Under the pieces are notes generated by a model that was given only the letters and a program-made list of their open reading frames with translations, did no database searches and was not told the origin of the DNA. Positions 35,061 to 44,449 of a DNA stretch of 64,000 nucleotides are shown one piece after another. The position numbers and the translations under genes are program-made. Source of the DNA: Bacillus sp. REN16 (GTDB lineage: Bacteria; Bacillota; Bacilli; Bacillales; Bacillaceae_L); assembly GCF_020731355.1 (NCBI RefSeq), contig NZ_JAJFZK010000006.1, positions 248,001-312,000 on the forward strand, given 5' to 3'. Numbering within the stretch: the first letter of the stretch is position 1; every line of letters begins with the position of its first letter.

Positions 35061-37556
35061 ATGAGCAATCAACTTGAACAGTACTATAATCAAGCAATCA
35101 TACGGGCGAAACAGATGATAATGGATGATATCCATCATTACTTAGAACAAAAAGAAGAAATCTCTACTTATGAACAATATGTGCGTGAACGTGGGGCTTT
35201 TATCAATCAACTCTGGCAAAACGCTTGGCTAAATACGGCAGTTCAAGCGCCAATTTCCGAAAAAAAAGCCTATTTAGCTGAACGGGGCTTTGAGGTAGAA
35301 GGTATTGCAAAAAAGCTGCTTAATAAATTATTTCGAACAGAGATTCGCGATGTAGAAGCTCATGATTTAGTTAGTTGGCTTGAAGAAACGTTTGCAAATG
35401 ACACTGAAAAATGGGTTCAAAAATATCGTATTGCAAGAAAAGACTATAAAGCTCGATTGAAAAAACAACAGGAGAGAGAAAAAAAGCGAAAATTCATAAT
35501 GAAGCTTAACTTTTATCTTAATGAAATCCTTAGTGACCATTATGATGAACTCTATCTTAGGATTCGTTATTTACTAGGGAGCCATTTATCAATCGAAATT
35601 GAGCAAAAAGGTATGGTTTTATCATCGGACGATATCACTTTCTCCGCTTATTTATACAAAGAAACCGAGCTCGCACATAACCGTTATTTCTATCAAGAAA
35701 ATTTAATCGAACAATATGAGGATCTCATTTTACATCAACTCATGGATTTTGGACCTCATTGGTTAAAATCTCACTTACCAGAACATATATTCGCAGAGTG
35801 TAAAAATAGCTTTAGTGAACCATTATCAGATGCATTTTTACAGGAAGTAGCATATGAATACTTTCTAGATGTACGTGATGATTTATTTGAAGATATTTTA
35901 GAGGAATATGTGTCCGATCTTGTAAAATTGATTGATATTCCATTTGATTTGGACATACATAAACAAGTATTTGAACGGGATATTACGGAGCGGAAAGAAC
36001 GGGCCGAAAAGGAAGAAAAGGAACTTCGACGCCAAAAGGAAGAAGAGCAAAAAATGATGGAGGATATTTTCGGACGCGCCTACCATCTATCCCCAGGAAG
36101 AAATATCCAATACAGTCTACATGTTGGAGAAACAAATACCGGAAAGACCTTTCAAGCAATTCAACGAATGAAGGATGCCAGGAGCGGGATCTATTTAGCT
36201 CCATTACGATTATTAGCACTTGAAATTTACGAAACATTGAACGTTGAAGGTGTTCCATGCAATTTAAAAACAGGTGAAGAAGAAAAAGTTGTAGAAGGCG
36301 CAAATCATCTTTCAGCAACCGTTGAAATGCTAAGAGAAAAAGACTTTTATGAAGTGGTTGTGATTGATGAGGCACAAATGATTTCGGATAAAGATCGAGG
36401 CTTCTCTTGGTATAAAGCCATTACAAATGCTAACGCAGAAGAGGTTCACATCATTTGTAGCTTTCATGCAAAATGGATGATCCTTCAGTTGCTTGGTAAC
36501 TCCAATGTGGAAGTGCACGAATATCATCGGGATGTACCATTAGAAGTGGAACCACATGCGTTTCGTTTGAATCATACTCGAAATGGGGACGCCCTTGTTT
36601 GTTTTTCAAGAAGAAGAGTGCTCGAAACAGCATCTGAGCTACAAAGGAGCGGTCGCCGGGTAAGTATGATCTACGGCAGTATGCCACCTGAAACACGCAA
36701 AAAACAAATTCAACGTTTTAATGATGGGGAAACAACCGTCATTGTTGCGACCGATGCAATCGGAATGGGGTTAAACCTGCCGATTCAACGGATTGTGTTT
36801 TTAGAAAATGACAAATTTGATGGAACGAGAAGAAGATTATTAACCTCTCAGGAAGTAAAGCAAATAGCAGGACGGGCCGGAAGACGAGGTATTTATGATA
36901 TCGGAAAAGTCGCTTTTACAAGTGATATAAAGACAATGACACGACTATTGGAGCAAGAGGATGACCCGCTCGAGGGCTTTGCGATCGCACCTACAAATGC
37001 GGTGCTGGAACGTTTCCAAAAATACTCTCGAAAAATGAGGATGTTCTTCTACCTTTGGGATCAATTCAAAAGCCCTGAGGGTACAAAAAAAGCCACTCTT
37101 TCTGAGGAAAGAATGCTGAATGAATTGGTTGAAGATACAATTATCGAGGCAAAGCTTTCGTTACCTGATCTATATGGATTTTTGCATTTACCATTTTCAT
37201 CAAATGAACCGTCACTTCGTGCACAATGGAAGAAAACTCTCGAGGCGGTTGTCGATGGTGCCCCATTACCAGATCCAATCCTAAAAGATTCTGGATTAGA
37301 GGAGCTTGAACTTTCATATAAAGCTGTTGGTCTTCACTTGTTATTCTTATATAAATTAGGAAAACAGACTGAGGCACATTATTGGGAAAGGGTACGCGAA
37401 GAAATTAGTGACAAGATACATGAACAATTAAAGAGTGGAATCCAGTCAACCAAACGAGGATGCAAATGTTGCGGGAAAAACCTCCCCATCGGCTTTTCGT
37501 TTGCAATCTGTAATGAATGTTATTTCGAGCGACCAAAAAGAGGGCACTATGGATGA
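35061..37556 (+). CDS. SUV3-like DExH helicase with C-terminal zinc-finger
   Basis: A large (about 831-residue) superfamily 2 helicase related to mitochondrial SUV3. The N-terminal 330 residues are a charged, mostly helical region. The motor starts with Walker A GETNTGKT. Motif II is DEAQ (VVIDEAQMIS), and motifs V and VI are ATDAIGMGLNLP and QIAGRAGRRG. The C-terminus has CKCCGK...CNEC, a four-cysteine zinc finger. The likely substrate is RNA, by analogy with SUV3. The start is the ATG at 35061 (AAGGAG 7 nt upstream), not the ATG at 35040. Monocistronic. Confidence 0.85.
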   Translation: MSNQLEQYYNQAIIRAKQMIMDDIHHYLEQKEEISTYEQYVRERGAFINQLWQNAWLNTAVQAPISEKKAYLAERGFEVEGIAKKLLNKLFRTEIRDVEAHDLVSWLEETFANDTEKWVQKYRIARKDYKARLKKQQEREKKRKFIMKLNFYLNEILSDHYDELYLRIRYLLGSHLSIEIEQKGMVLSSDDITFSAYLYKETELAHNRYFYQENLIEQYEDLILHQLMDFGPHWLKSHLPEHIFAECKNSFSEPLSDAFLQEVAYEYFLDVRDDLFEDILEEYVSDLVKLIDIPFDLDIHKQVFERDITERKERAEKEEKELRRQKEEEQKMMEDIFGRAYHLSPGRNIQYSLHVGETNTGKTFQAIQRMKDARSGIYLAPLRLLALEIYETLNVEGVPCNLKTGEEEKVVEGANHLSATVEMLREKDFYEVVVIDEAQMISDKDRGFSWYKAITNANAEEVHIICSFHAKWMILQLLGNSNVEVHEYHRDVPLEVEPHAFRLNHTRNGDALVCFSRRRVLETASELQRSGRRVSMIYGSMPPETRKKQIQRFNDGETTVIVATDAIGMGLNLPIQRIVFLENDKFDGTRRRLLTSQEVKQIAGRAGRRGIYDIGKVAFTSDIKTMTRLLEQEDDPLEGFAIAPTNAVLERFQKYSRKMRMFFYLWDQFKSPEGTKKATLSEERMLNELVEDTIIEAKLSLPDLYGFLHLPFSSNEPSLRAQWKKTLEAVVDGAPLPDPILKDSGLEELELSYKAVGLHLLFLYKLGKQTEAHYWERVREEISDKIHEQLKSGIQSTKRGCKCCGKNLPIGFSFAICNECYFERPKRGHYG

Positions 37557-37568
37557 TTTTTAATGAAT

Positions 37569-37602
37569 GATCAACTAGTTTTTACCTAGTTGGTCCTTTT
37601 TA
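37569..37602 (+). terminator. Terminator after helicase gene
   Basis: GATCAACTAG / CTAGTTGGTC stem, 7-nt loop, then CTTTTTAGG. Confidence 0.78.
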
Positions 37603-37694
37603 GGCTCACATGATGTGGGTCACAAAGACGAAGACATCAAAATGTGGGGATTTTAGTCTTTGATCCTATGAAATTTAAAATTTTTAAAAAAAAA

Positions 37695-37721
37695 TGAAAC
37701 CTTTTGGCAGTCTATGCCGTC
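37695..37721 (+). promoter_or_regulatory. ECF-sigma promoter of yknXYZ-type operon
   Basis: TGAAAC (37695-37700), 17-bp spacer, CGTC (37718-37721). This is the -35/-10 pattern of Bacillus ECF sigma factors; CGTC is favoured by SigM/SigX/SigV and CGTA by SigW. It lies 84 bp before the first gene. Confidence 0.75.
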
Positions 37722-37805
37722 TTACTATTTAGGGATAAATTTGGATATTTTTACTCAAATTCAACATTTACCCAATGAAATGAGAACTATATAGGGGGAA
37801 GTCTG

Positions 37806-39071
37806 GTGAAGAAAAAGAAGGTTTTAATTTGGATCTTGTCGATTGTTGGTGTCCTGGCAATCGCAGGAGGTGCAGCAGCCTTTTTGATGAAGGAAAAGAG
37901 CGTGGCATCTGTTGGAGGAGAAACTGAAGAAGTAAATGTAACTGTTCAAAAAGCAAAGGAGCAAGAATTAATTGAAACGATTCTAGTAACAGGGGAAATC
38001 GTACCTGAAGGTGAGCAGAAGGTTTTCTTAAATCCAGAGCATGGAGAAATCAGCGAATATAAGGTAGATGAAAACCAAACTGTTAAAGCTGGAGATCCTC
38101 TATTTGTCTATGATTCTTCAAAACTAGACACCGAGATAACCCGTGCTACTAGAGAAAGAGACTTAATACAGACGAGAGCAAAAACGGAACAAAACCAAAT
38201 TGCGGCACTAAATAAACGAATTGAAGAGGCTAAAAAAGCTCTAGCTGCACAAAAAAATAAGCCAAAGTCGGAAGCTCCTGAGACTGAAGAAGGCACAGAA
38301 CCAGCACAAGTAGAAGAAGTCGTGATTGAAGATGTTAACCAGCTCACAAGTGAAAAGGTTCAAATGGAGCTGCAATATGAAAATACGAAATCAGAGATTA
38401 CAGCAGCAAACGAAAGAATTACAGAAATAACAAATCAGAAAAAAGAAATGACAGTTGTAAGTAAAATCGATGGAGTCATTGTTAAAATCAATAAAAATGT
38501 TTCCGCAACAGAAGCGGGTGCAAATGAGCCAGTCATACATACCATTTCCAATAAACCGTATAAGGTTATTGGTACAATGAGTGAATTTGATGCAGTTAAA
38601 ATCCAACAAGGTCAAGAAGTAATTGTACGTCCAAAGGTATTTAAGGATCGCGAATGGAAGGGTGCAATCGAAACCGTTTCCCATTTCCCAAATGAAACTG
38701 GCGGCGGTGAAGGGGAGTTCTATGGTATGGGTGGTGGAGGAAATGTCACAATGTACCCATTCAAGGTTGCTATAACAGACGATACTTCTGAGCTTCGTCA
38801 TGGCTTTCACGTTTCACTTGAGGTAAGAATTCCTGGAACTGAAATTCTTCCAGTTATTCCGCATACTGCTATTTTGGACGAAGGTGGAGTAGCGGTTGTA
38901 TACGTCCTAGCAGACGGACTCTTACAAAGACGTGAAGTTCAAACAGGTTCAATGAATGATGAATTTATCCAAGTTACAGAAGGTGTTACAAAGGATGAGC
39001 TTGTTGTTATAACACCATACGAAGGAATGTACGACGGAATGGAAGTGACCTCCTTTGATGAAATTGAGTAA
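37806..39071 (+). CDS. yknX: HlyD/MacA-type efflux adaptor (YknX-like)
   Basis: A 421-residue membrane-fusion (adaptor) protein. An N-terminal transmembrane segment (about residues 6-27) precedes a lipoyl-like half-motif, a long coiled-coil hairpin (about 105-210, with a Pro/Glu-rich interruption) and a beta-barrel domain. It works with the ATPase and permease genes that follow, as in the MacAB-like YknXYZ transporter of B. subtilis, which protects against the SdpC toxin. The start is GTG after GGGGGAAG. YknW, the Yip1-type protein present in B. subtilis, is missing. The gene overlaps yknY by 14 bp. Confidence 0.87.
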   Translation: MKKKKVLIWILSIVGVLAIAGGAAAFLMKEKSVASVGGETEEVNVTVQKAKEQELIETILVTGEIVPEGEQKVFLNPEHGEISEYKVDENQTVKAGDPLFVYDSSKLDTEITRATRERDLIQTRAKTEQNQIAALNKRIEEAKKALAAQKNKPKSEAPETEEGTEPAQVEEVVIEDVNQLTSEKVQMELQYENTKSEITAANERITEITNQKKEMTVVSKIDGVIVKINKNVSATEAGANEPVIHTISNKPYKVIGTMSEFDAVKIQQGQEVIVRPKVFKDREWKGAIETVSHFPNETGGGEGEFYGMGGGGNVTMYPFKVAITDDTSELRHGFHVSLEVRIPGTEILPVIPHTAILDEGGVAVVYVLADGLLQRREVQTGSMNDEFIQVTEGVTKDELVVITPYEGMYDGMEVTSFDEIE

Positions 39072-39735
39072 GATTACAAAGGTATATGGAAATGGTGCAC
39101 TTGAGGTACCGGTTCTGCACGGGATTGATTTAACCATTGAAGACGGGGAATTTATTGCCATTATGGGTCCATCGGGGTCCGGGAAATCCACTTTAATGAA
39201 TATTATTGGTTTTCTAGATTCGCCAACTTCAGGATCATTTGAATTGAATGATGAAAAAATAGGGCTGGTCAAGGATAAAAAACTAGCAAAATTACGAAAC
39301 GAGCACATCGGCTTTGTGTTTCAGCAGTTCTTTCTGTTACCACGCCATAATGCACTTAAAAATGTAGAATCTCCGCTTATTTATGCGGGTATTTCAAAGC
39401 GGGAACGAACCGAAAGGGCTAAACAAATGTTAGACAAGGTAGGACTTGGAGATCGTGTAAAGCATTTGCCGAATCAGCTTTCAGGTGGACAAAAACAAAG
39501 GGTTGCGATTGCAAGGGCTCTTGTCAATAATCCTTCGATTGTGTTAGCAGATGAACCAACCGGTGCTCTTGACTCCAAAACGAGTGAACAAATAATGGAG
39601 TTGATGGTTCAATTAAATAACGAAGGTAGAACCGTCATTATTGTAACTCATGAGGAAGAAGTTGCAGCATACGCAAATAGGGTTATCACCTTAAAGGATG
39701 GGTTGATAACGGATGATCAGAGGAGAGGACTATGA
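39058..39735 (+). CDS. yknY: MacB-type ABC transporter ATP-binding protein (YknY-like)
   Basis: A 225-residue ATPase of the LolD/MacB group. Walker A (GPSGSGKST), signature LSGGQKQR, Walker B with VLADEPTGALD and the H-loop THEEE are all visible. The preferred start is the ATG at 39058, overlapping the adaptor gene by 14 bp; a TTG lies one codon earlier. It energises the permease encoded next, whose start overlaps its stop. Confidence 0.93.
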   Translation: MKLSKITKVYGNGALEVPVLHGIDLTIEDGEFIAIMGPSGSGKSTLMNIIGFLDSPTSGSFELNDEKIGLVKDKKLAKLRNEHIGFVFQQFFLLPRHNALKNVESPLIYAGISKRERTERAKQMLDKVGLGDRVKHLPNQLSGGQKQRVAIARALVNNPSIVLADEPTGALDSKTSEQIMELMVQLNNEGRTVIIVTHEEEVAAYANRVITLKDGLITDDQRRGL

Positions 39736-40943
39736 GTCTATTGGAAAGCTTTAAAGTAGCATTATCCTCGATATGGAATCATAAAGTACGGTCTATTTTA
39801 ACAATGCTTGGAATCATCATTGGCGTCGCAGCAGTTATAATTATTGTCGCGATTGGACAAGGTGCAAAAACGAAAATGACAGAAGATTTATTCAGCCTTG
39901 AAAAAAATGCAGTGGATCTTTGGTATCAGCCGATGCCAAAAGAAGGTGAAGAAGAATCAGAGATGGCCTGGATTGAACCTGAATTATCCTCTGAAGATGT
40001 CGTAACCCTAGCTCAGGTTCCTGGTGTAAAAGCAGTTATCGCTACAAACCAAGGTTGGGGTCCGATGATCTATAATGATATGCAAGCTGATATGGAGATT
40101 ACCGGAGTAGGACCTGAGTTCTTTACAGCTCGTGATATCCAAATTGTCGAAGGACGGCCAATCAATACAAGAGACAATGATGGAAGAAATCGAGTTGTCA
40201 TGATTGATACAGTCGCAAAAGAAAAATTCTTTAAAGATAAAGAAGATATTATCGGAGAAATTGTCGACCTAAATGGAAATCCATACAAGCTTGTGGGTGT
40301 TTATGAATCACCAATCCCCGAACAATATCGTTATAATGAATCAGGCGAAATGCTTATGCCACGTGGTGTCATTTCGATGATGTTTGGCAATCGGGAAATT
40401 GAGCGCTTAGCAATAATCGCGGATGACCCGGAACGTATTTCCGAAATTGGTCGTTCAGCGGCGGATGCCTTAACTAGATCCAAAAAACTGGAAGACGGGA
40501 TGTATACAGTGAACGATTTCTCTGAATATGAAGAAGAAGTCAATACTGTTCTTACCATTATGACGTTAGTAATCGGAAGTATTGCAGGCATCTCCTTACT
40601 AGTCGGCGGAATAGGTGTTATGAACATCATGCTCGTTTCTGTTACCGAAAGAACGCGTGAAATTGGTTTGCGTAAAGCACTTGGAGCAACACGCGGCCGA
40701 ATTTTACTCCAATTCTTAATTGAATCGATGACATTAACCTCATTGGGAGGATTATTGGGTATTGGCTTAGCAACATTGGGGACAATTATTGTTACGAAAT
40801 TTGCACCAATCTCTGCAACCGTTAGCCCCCTTATCGTGCTCATTGGCGTTGGGTTCTCCGCGTTCATTGGTATCATTTTTGGGATATTGCCGGCAAATAA
40901 AGCCTCAAAACTTAGTCCAATTGACGCATTACGTTATGAATAA
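39732..40943 (+). CDS. yknZ: MacB/FtsX-type ABC transporter permease (YknZ-like)
   Basis: A 403-residue permease with the FtsX/MacB topology: one N-terminal transmembrane segment (about 20-43), a large extracellular MacB periplasmic-core domain (about 45-275) and three C-terminal membrane segments. TERTREIGLRKALGATRGRIL is the typical cytoplasmic coupling region, here quoted in part as VTERTREIGLRKALGA. It overlaps yknY by 4 bp and ends the operon at a terminator. Likely exports or excludes envelope-acting peptides, by homology. Confidence 0.92.
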   Translation: MSLLESFKVALSSIWNHKVRSILTMLGIIIGVAAVIIIVAIGQGAKTKMTEDLFSLEKNAVDLWYQPMPKEGEEESEMAWIEPELSSEDVVTLAQVPGVKAVIATNQGWGPMIYNDMQADMEITGVGPEFFTARDIQIVEGRPINTRDNDGRNRVVMIDTVAKEKFFKDKEDIIGEIVDLNGNPYKLVGVYESPIPEQYRYNESGEMLMPRGVISMMFGNREIERLAIIADDPERISEIGRSAADALTRSKKLEDGMYTVNDFSEYEEEVNTVLTIMTLVIGSIAGISLLVGGIGVMNIMLVSVTERTREIGLRKALGATRGRILLQFLIESMTLTSLGGLLGIGLATLGTIIVTKFAPISATVSPLIVLIGVGFSAFIGIIFGILPANKASKLSPIDALRYE

Positions 40944-40966
40944 GGCTGGATTTCCAGCCTTTTTTC
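40942..40966 (+). terminator. Terminator after yknZ
   Basis: AAGGCTGG / CCAGCCTT stem with a 4-nt loop followed by six T; it overlaps the stop codon. Confidence 0.88.
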
Positions 40967-41039
40967 ATTTTAACAGCAGGAAGTCAAAAATAAATGTCGA
41001 AAACCTATAAATAATACTTTCATAAAAGGTGTGAGAACA

Positions 41040-41855
41040 ATGATTCATGAAAAATATGAGTTATTCCATAACAACGATAAAGCAGATTTCTTTACATATT
41101 TACTCGATAACTCACAAAGTATAGACCCAGACCGCAAAAGACCTATGATTGTCATCTGCCCAGGTGGAGGCTATGTACATACATCTGACCGTGAAGCAGA
41201 ACCAGTTGCCATACAGATGCTTAGTCGAGGATACCACGCAAGTGTTTTAAGATATAGTGTGGAGCCATCTGTTTTCCCGGCATCCCTCTGCCAGTTAGCA
41301 AGTGCAATTGGCTTAATTCGCGAAAATGCCGAAACCTGGAATGTTGATCCCAACAAAGTCATTGTCATGGGCTTTTCAGCTGGCGGTCATTTAACAGCTA
41401 GTTTAGGAGTATTCTGGAATAAAGAATTTCTAGCAGAACAAATCACCTTTGCAAAAGAACAGATTAAACCAAATGGGCTAATTTTAAGCTATCCTGTTAT
41501 TTCCTCTGGTCCTCATGCACATGAAGGCAGCTTTAAGGCGTTATTGGGAGAAAAGTTCGAAGACCAACAGAGCAGGGAATTTTTATCCTTAGAAAATCAG
41601 GTAACGAACGAAACCCCACCGACTTTTTTATGGCATACAGTTTCAGATATGGCAGTCCCGGTTGAAAACAGCATGCTATTTGCGCATAGCTTATTAAAAC
41701 ACAAAGTCCCGCTCGAAATGCATATTTATCCGGAAGGTGTCCATGGATTATCCCTTGGTACTGAAGAAACACAAGCAAAAGGTAAAGATAACCATATACA
41801 ACCAGAGGTGGTAAATTGGATTGAAATGGCTGCAAGATGGGTCAAAGGTTTATAA
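41040..41855 (+). CDS. Alpha/beta-hydrolase, esterase/acetylhydrolase type
   Basis: A 271-residue alpha/beta-hydrolase. CPGGGYVHTSDRE supplies the oxyanion glycine stretch (the HGGG position reads PGGG), the nucleophile elbow is GFSAGG, and the histidine is in GVHGLS near the C-terminus. It resembles xylan esterase-like or BD-FAE family proteins acting on acetylated or feruloylated sugars. No signal peptide, hence cytoplasmic. The ATG at 41040 is preferred (AAGG 10 nt upstream) over the GTG at 41031. Monocistronic, between two ECF-controlled operons. Confidence 0.85.
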   Translation: MIHEKYELFHNNDKADFFTYLLDNSQSIDPDRKRPMIVICPGGGYVHTSDREAEPVAIQMLSRGYHASVLRYSVEPSVFPASLCQLASAIGLIRENAETWNVDPNKVIVMGFSAGGHLTASLGVFWNKEFLAEQITFAKEQIKPNGLILSYPVISSGPHAHEGSFKALLGEKFEDQQSREFLSLENQVTNETPPTFLWHTVSDMAVPVENSMLFAHSLLKHKVPLEMHIYPEGVHGLSLGTEETQAKGKDNHIQPEVVNWIEMAARWVKGL

Positions 41856-41890
41856 AAACTGGGTGGATGTTTCCATCCAGTTTTCCTTTT
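41855..41890 (+). terminator. Terminator
   Basis: A continuous stem AAAACTGGGTGGA / TCCATCCAGTTTT (one G-T pair) with a 4-nt loop and a T-rich tail. Confidence 0.85.
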
Positions 41891-41906
41891 TCCAATTAGT
41901 ATTAAA

Positions 41907-41933
41907 TGAAACCTTTCGCCTAGTAAAATCGTA
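41907..41933 (+). promoter_or_regulatory. SigW-type promoter of the SPFH operon
   Basis: TGAAAC (41907-41912), 17-bp spacer, CGTA (41930-41933) followed by TAAC. This is the SigW consensus. It lies 115 bp before the ydjI-like start. The homologous B. subtilis pspA-ydjGHI operon is SigW-dependent. Confidence 0.82.
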
Positions 41934-42048
41934 TAACAATACTAGCTAACGAAAACGAAAAGCACTTAAATCTGATATCATTAACGTATAATGAGTAATC
42001 TATTTCATATAGTTACAAGACTTAAGTTCTATGCAGGAGGGGTTATCA

Positions 42049-43335
42049 ATGGGAATTATTAAAGCAGCAGTTGGTGCGGTAACAGGAAACTTAGCAGATC
42101 AGTGGCTTGAGGTCATTGAACCACAAGCGATGAGTGATACGACAGTCATGTCGGTTGGTGTAAAAGTTCGCGCAAAAGATCGCCGTAATCAAAACTTTAA
42201 AGGAACAGATTCTACAATCACAAATGGCTCCATCGTTCATGTATACCCAAATCAATTTATGATATTAGTTGATGGTGGAAAAATTATTGATTATACAGCT
42301 GAAGAGGGCTATTACCAAGTTGTAAACTCTTCTCAGCCATCCTTATTCAATGGGCAATTTGAAGAAGCTTTACACGAAACTTTTAATCGGTTTAAATTTG
42401 GTGGTGTTCCATCCACATCACAAAAAGTATATTTTATCAATCTTCAAGAAATCAAAGGAATAAAGTTTGGTACACGCAACCCGATTAATTACTTCGATAA
42501 TTTTTATAATGCGGAATTATTTTTACGCGCCCATGGGACCTATTCAATTAAAATTGTGGACCCAATTAAATTTTACATGGAAGCCATACCACGAAATAAA
42601 TCAAATGTCGACATCAATGAAATTAATAGCCAGTACTTATCTGAATATATGAATGCTATGCAAACGGCTATTAATAAAATGTCAGCAGATGGCATTCGGA
42701 TTTCTCACGTAACTTCAAAAGGAATGGAACTTGCAAAATATATGTCTGAAGTCCTTGATGAAGATTGGACTCGGATGCGCGGTATGCAGGTTGAATCTGT
42801 CGGAATCAACAGTATTACGTACGATGAGGAGTCTCAAAAGCTTATAAATATGAGAAACCAAGGTGCAATGCTTCAAGACCCATCCGTTCGTGAAGGGTAT
42901 GTACAGGGCGCCATTGCAAGGGGATTAGAGGCTGCCGGCTCCAATGAAGCGGGTTCGATGCAAGGATTTTTAGGCATGGGCATGGGGATGCAAGGTACGA
43001 GCGGTTTCATGGGTACTGCTTCCGAAACTAATCGTCAGCAAATGCAACAAAAAGCAGGGCAGCAAAAAAATCAACAACCAGTAAACGCAAACCAATGGAA
43101 ATGTTCGTGCGGACACACAAACACGGGCAATTTCTGTTCAGAATGCGGATCGCCAAAACAGGAAGTAAAAAAAGACACTTGGAAGTGTGATTGTGGCCAA
43201 GAAAACAGCGGAAAGTTCTGTTCGAACTGCGGCAATAAAAAGCCTGAAGAATTGACATGTCAAAATTGCGGGTTTAAACCGACTAATCAAAGCGCAAAAT
43301 TCTGCCCAGAATGCGGATCGCGATTTGAGCATTAA
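42049..43335 (+). CDS. ydjI: SPFH-domain protein with three zinc ribbons (YdjI-like)
   Basis: A 428-residue protein with an N-terminal SPFH/'virion core'-like domain (about residues 1-270), a Gly/Met/Gln-rich linker and three consecutive C-terminal zinc ribbons (CSCGH...CSECG, CDCGQ...CSNCG, CQNCG...CPECG). YdjI of B. subtilis belongs to a membrane-stress complex with PspA, YdjG and YdjH. The ATG at 42049 follows AGGAGGGG. Here the gene comes first in the operon, and pspA is not present in the window. The zinc ribbons may mediate binding to partners. Confidence 0.87.
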   Translation: MGIIKAAVGAVTGNLADQWLEVIEPQAMSDTTVMSVGVKVRAKDRRNQNFKGTDSTITNGSIVHVYPNQFMILVDGGKIIDYTAEEGYYQVVNSSQPSLFNGQFEEALHETFNRFKFGGVPSTSQKVYFINLQEIKGIKFGTRNPINYFDNFYNAELFLRAHGTYSIKIVDPIKFYMEAIPRNKSNVDINEINSQYLSEYMNAMQTAINKMSADGIRISHVTSKGMELAKYMSEVLDEDWTRMRGMQVESVGINSITYDEESQKLINMRNQGAMLQDPSVREGYVQGAIARGLEAAGSNEAGSMQGFLGMGMGMQGTSGFMGTASETNRQQMQQKAGQQKNQQPVNANQWKCSCGHTNTGNFCSECGSPKQEVKKDTWKCDCGQENSGKFCSNCGNKKPEELTCQNCGFKPTNQSAKFCPECGSRFEH

Positions 43336-43369
43336 TCAACCATAAACAAAAGATAAGAGGTGATAGTGG

Positions 43370-44449
43370 TTGGGAGTTGTCGTATATAAATGTATAAACT
43401 GCGGGGGACCATTAGCCTTTAAGGCAGATACTCAAAATTGGACCTGTGACTATTGTTTAAGTGAATTTACTGAGGATGATGTGAAAAATTTTATCAATAA
43501 TGAAAAAGCAGATGAAGAAGCAGAAACAAGTGCAGAATCCATACATCAAGCAAAAGAATTAGATCAAGAATTCAATGAGAAAGCAACAGGCTATACGTGC
43601 AGCAGCTGTGGAGCGGAAATCGTAACCGATGATACCACCGCTGCAACCTTTTGTTATTATTGCCATAATCCAACGATTATCCCAAGGCAATTGGAGGGAG
43701 AATACCGCCCTGAAAAAGTGATTCCTTTTAAAATTGAACGCAAAAAAGCGGAAGAATTATTTATTAAATGGTGTAAAGGGAAGCCACTGCTTCCAAAGTT
43801 CTTTACTTCAAATTCACAGCTAGAAAAATTATCAGGGATCTATGTTCCATTTTGGTTGTTTGACAGTAACACATTTGGAAAAATCGAAGGGGAAGCAAGA
43901 AGAGTCAGAACCTATACAAGAGGGGATACAAGGTATACCGAAACAAAATATTATAAGGTGATGCGTGAAGGCAACGCAAAATTCCGCGACGTGCCTGCTG
44001 ACGGTTCAAAGAAAATGGATGACAAGCTTATGACCATCCTAGAACCTTATGATTATAAGGATTTAACCGATTTTTCAATGTCCTATTTATCTGGTTTTTT
44101 TGCCGAAAAATATGATATGACTCAAAACGACGTCTACGGCAGGATCTCAAACCTCCTACGTGATAATCTAGGAACCCTGCTTGAAGGAACGGTTCACGGG
44201 TATAGCACGGTTTCCATTCATAATACAAATGTAAAACTAACAAAAGTTAAAGCAAAATATGTGTTATTACCAGTTTGGATGTTTACGTATCAATTTAAAG
44301 GCAAGACATACGTATTTGCGATGAATGGCCAAACTGGTAAAATTGCTGGAGACTTGCCAATTAGTATCGGAAGAGCCAGCAAGTGGTTCGGCATGATTTC
44401 AGCCAGTATTTTTGCAGTATTATCGTTAGGAGGGCTATTTATATGGTAA
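43370..44449 (+). CDS. ydjG: Zinc-ribbon membrane protein (YdjG-like)
   Basis: A 359-residue protein whose first 120 residues carry two zinc-binding regions (CINCGG...CDYC and CSSCG...CYYC), of the TFIIB-type ribbon kind. A beta-rich middle section and a C-terminal transmembrane helix (about residues 337-358) follow. YdjG is the membrane partner of the Psp-like stress module in Bacillus. The start is TTG after AGAGGTGATAG. It lies 34 bp after ydjI and overlaps ydjH by 7 bp. Confidence 0.83.
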   Translation: MGVVVYKCINCGGPLAFKADTQNWTCDYCLSEFTEDDVKNFINNEKADEEAETSAESIHQAKELDQEFNEKATGYTCSSCGAEIVTDDTTAATFCYYCHNPTIIPRQLEGEYRPEKVIPFKIERKKAEELFIKWCKGKPLLPKFFTSNSQLEKLSGIYVPFWLFDSNTFGKIEGEARRVRTYTRGDTRYTETKYYKVMREGNAKFRDVPADGSKKMDDKLMTILEPYDYKDLTDFSMSYLSGFFAEKYDMTQNDVYGRISNLLRDNLGTLLEGTVHGYSTVSIHNTNVKLTKVKAKYVLLPVWMFTYQFKGKTYVFAMNGQTGKIAGDLPISIGRASKWFGMISASIFAVLSLGGLFIW

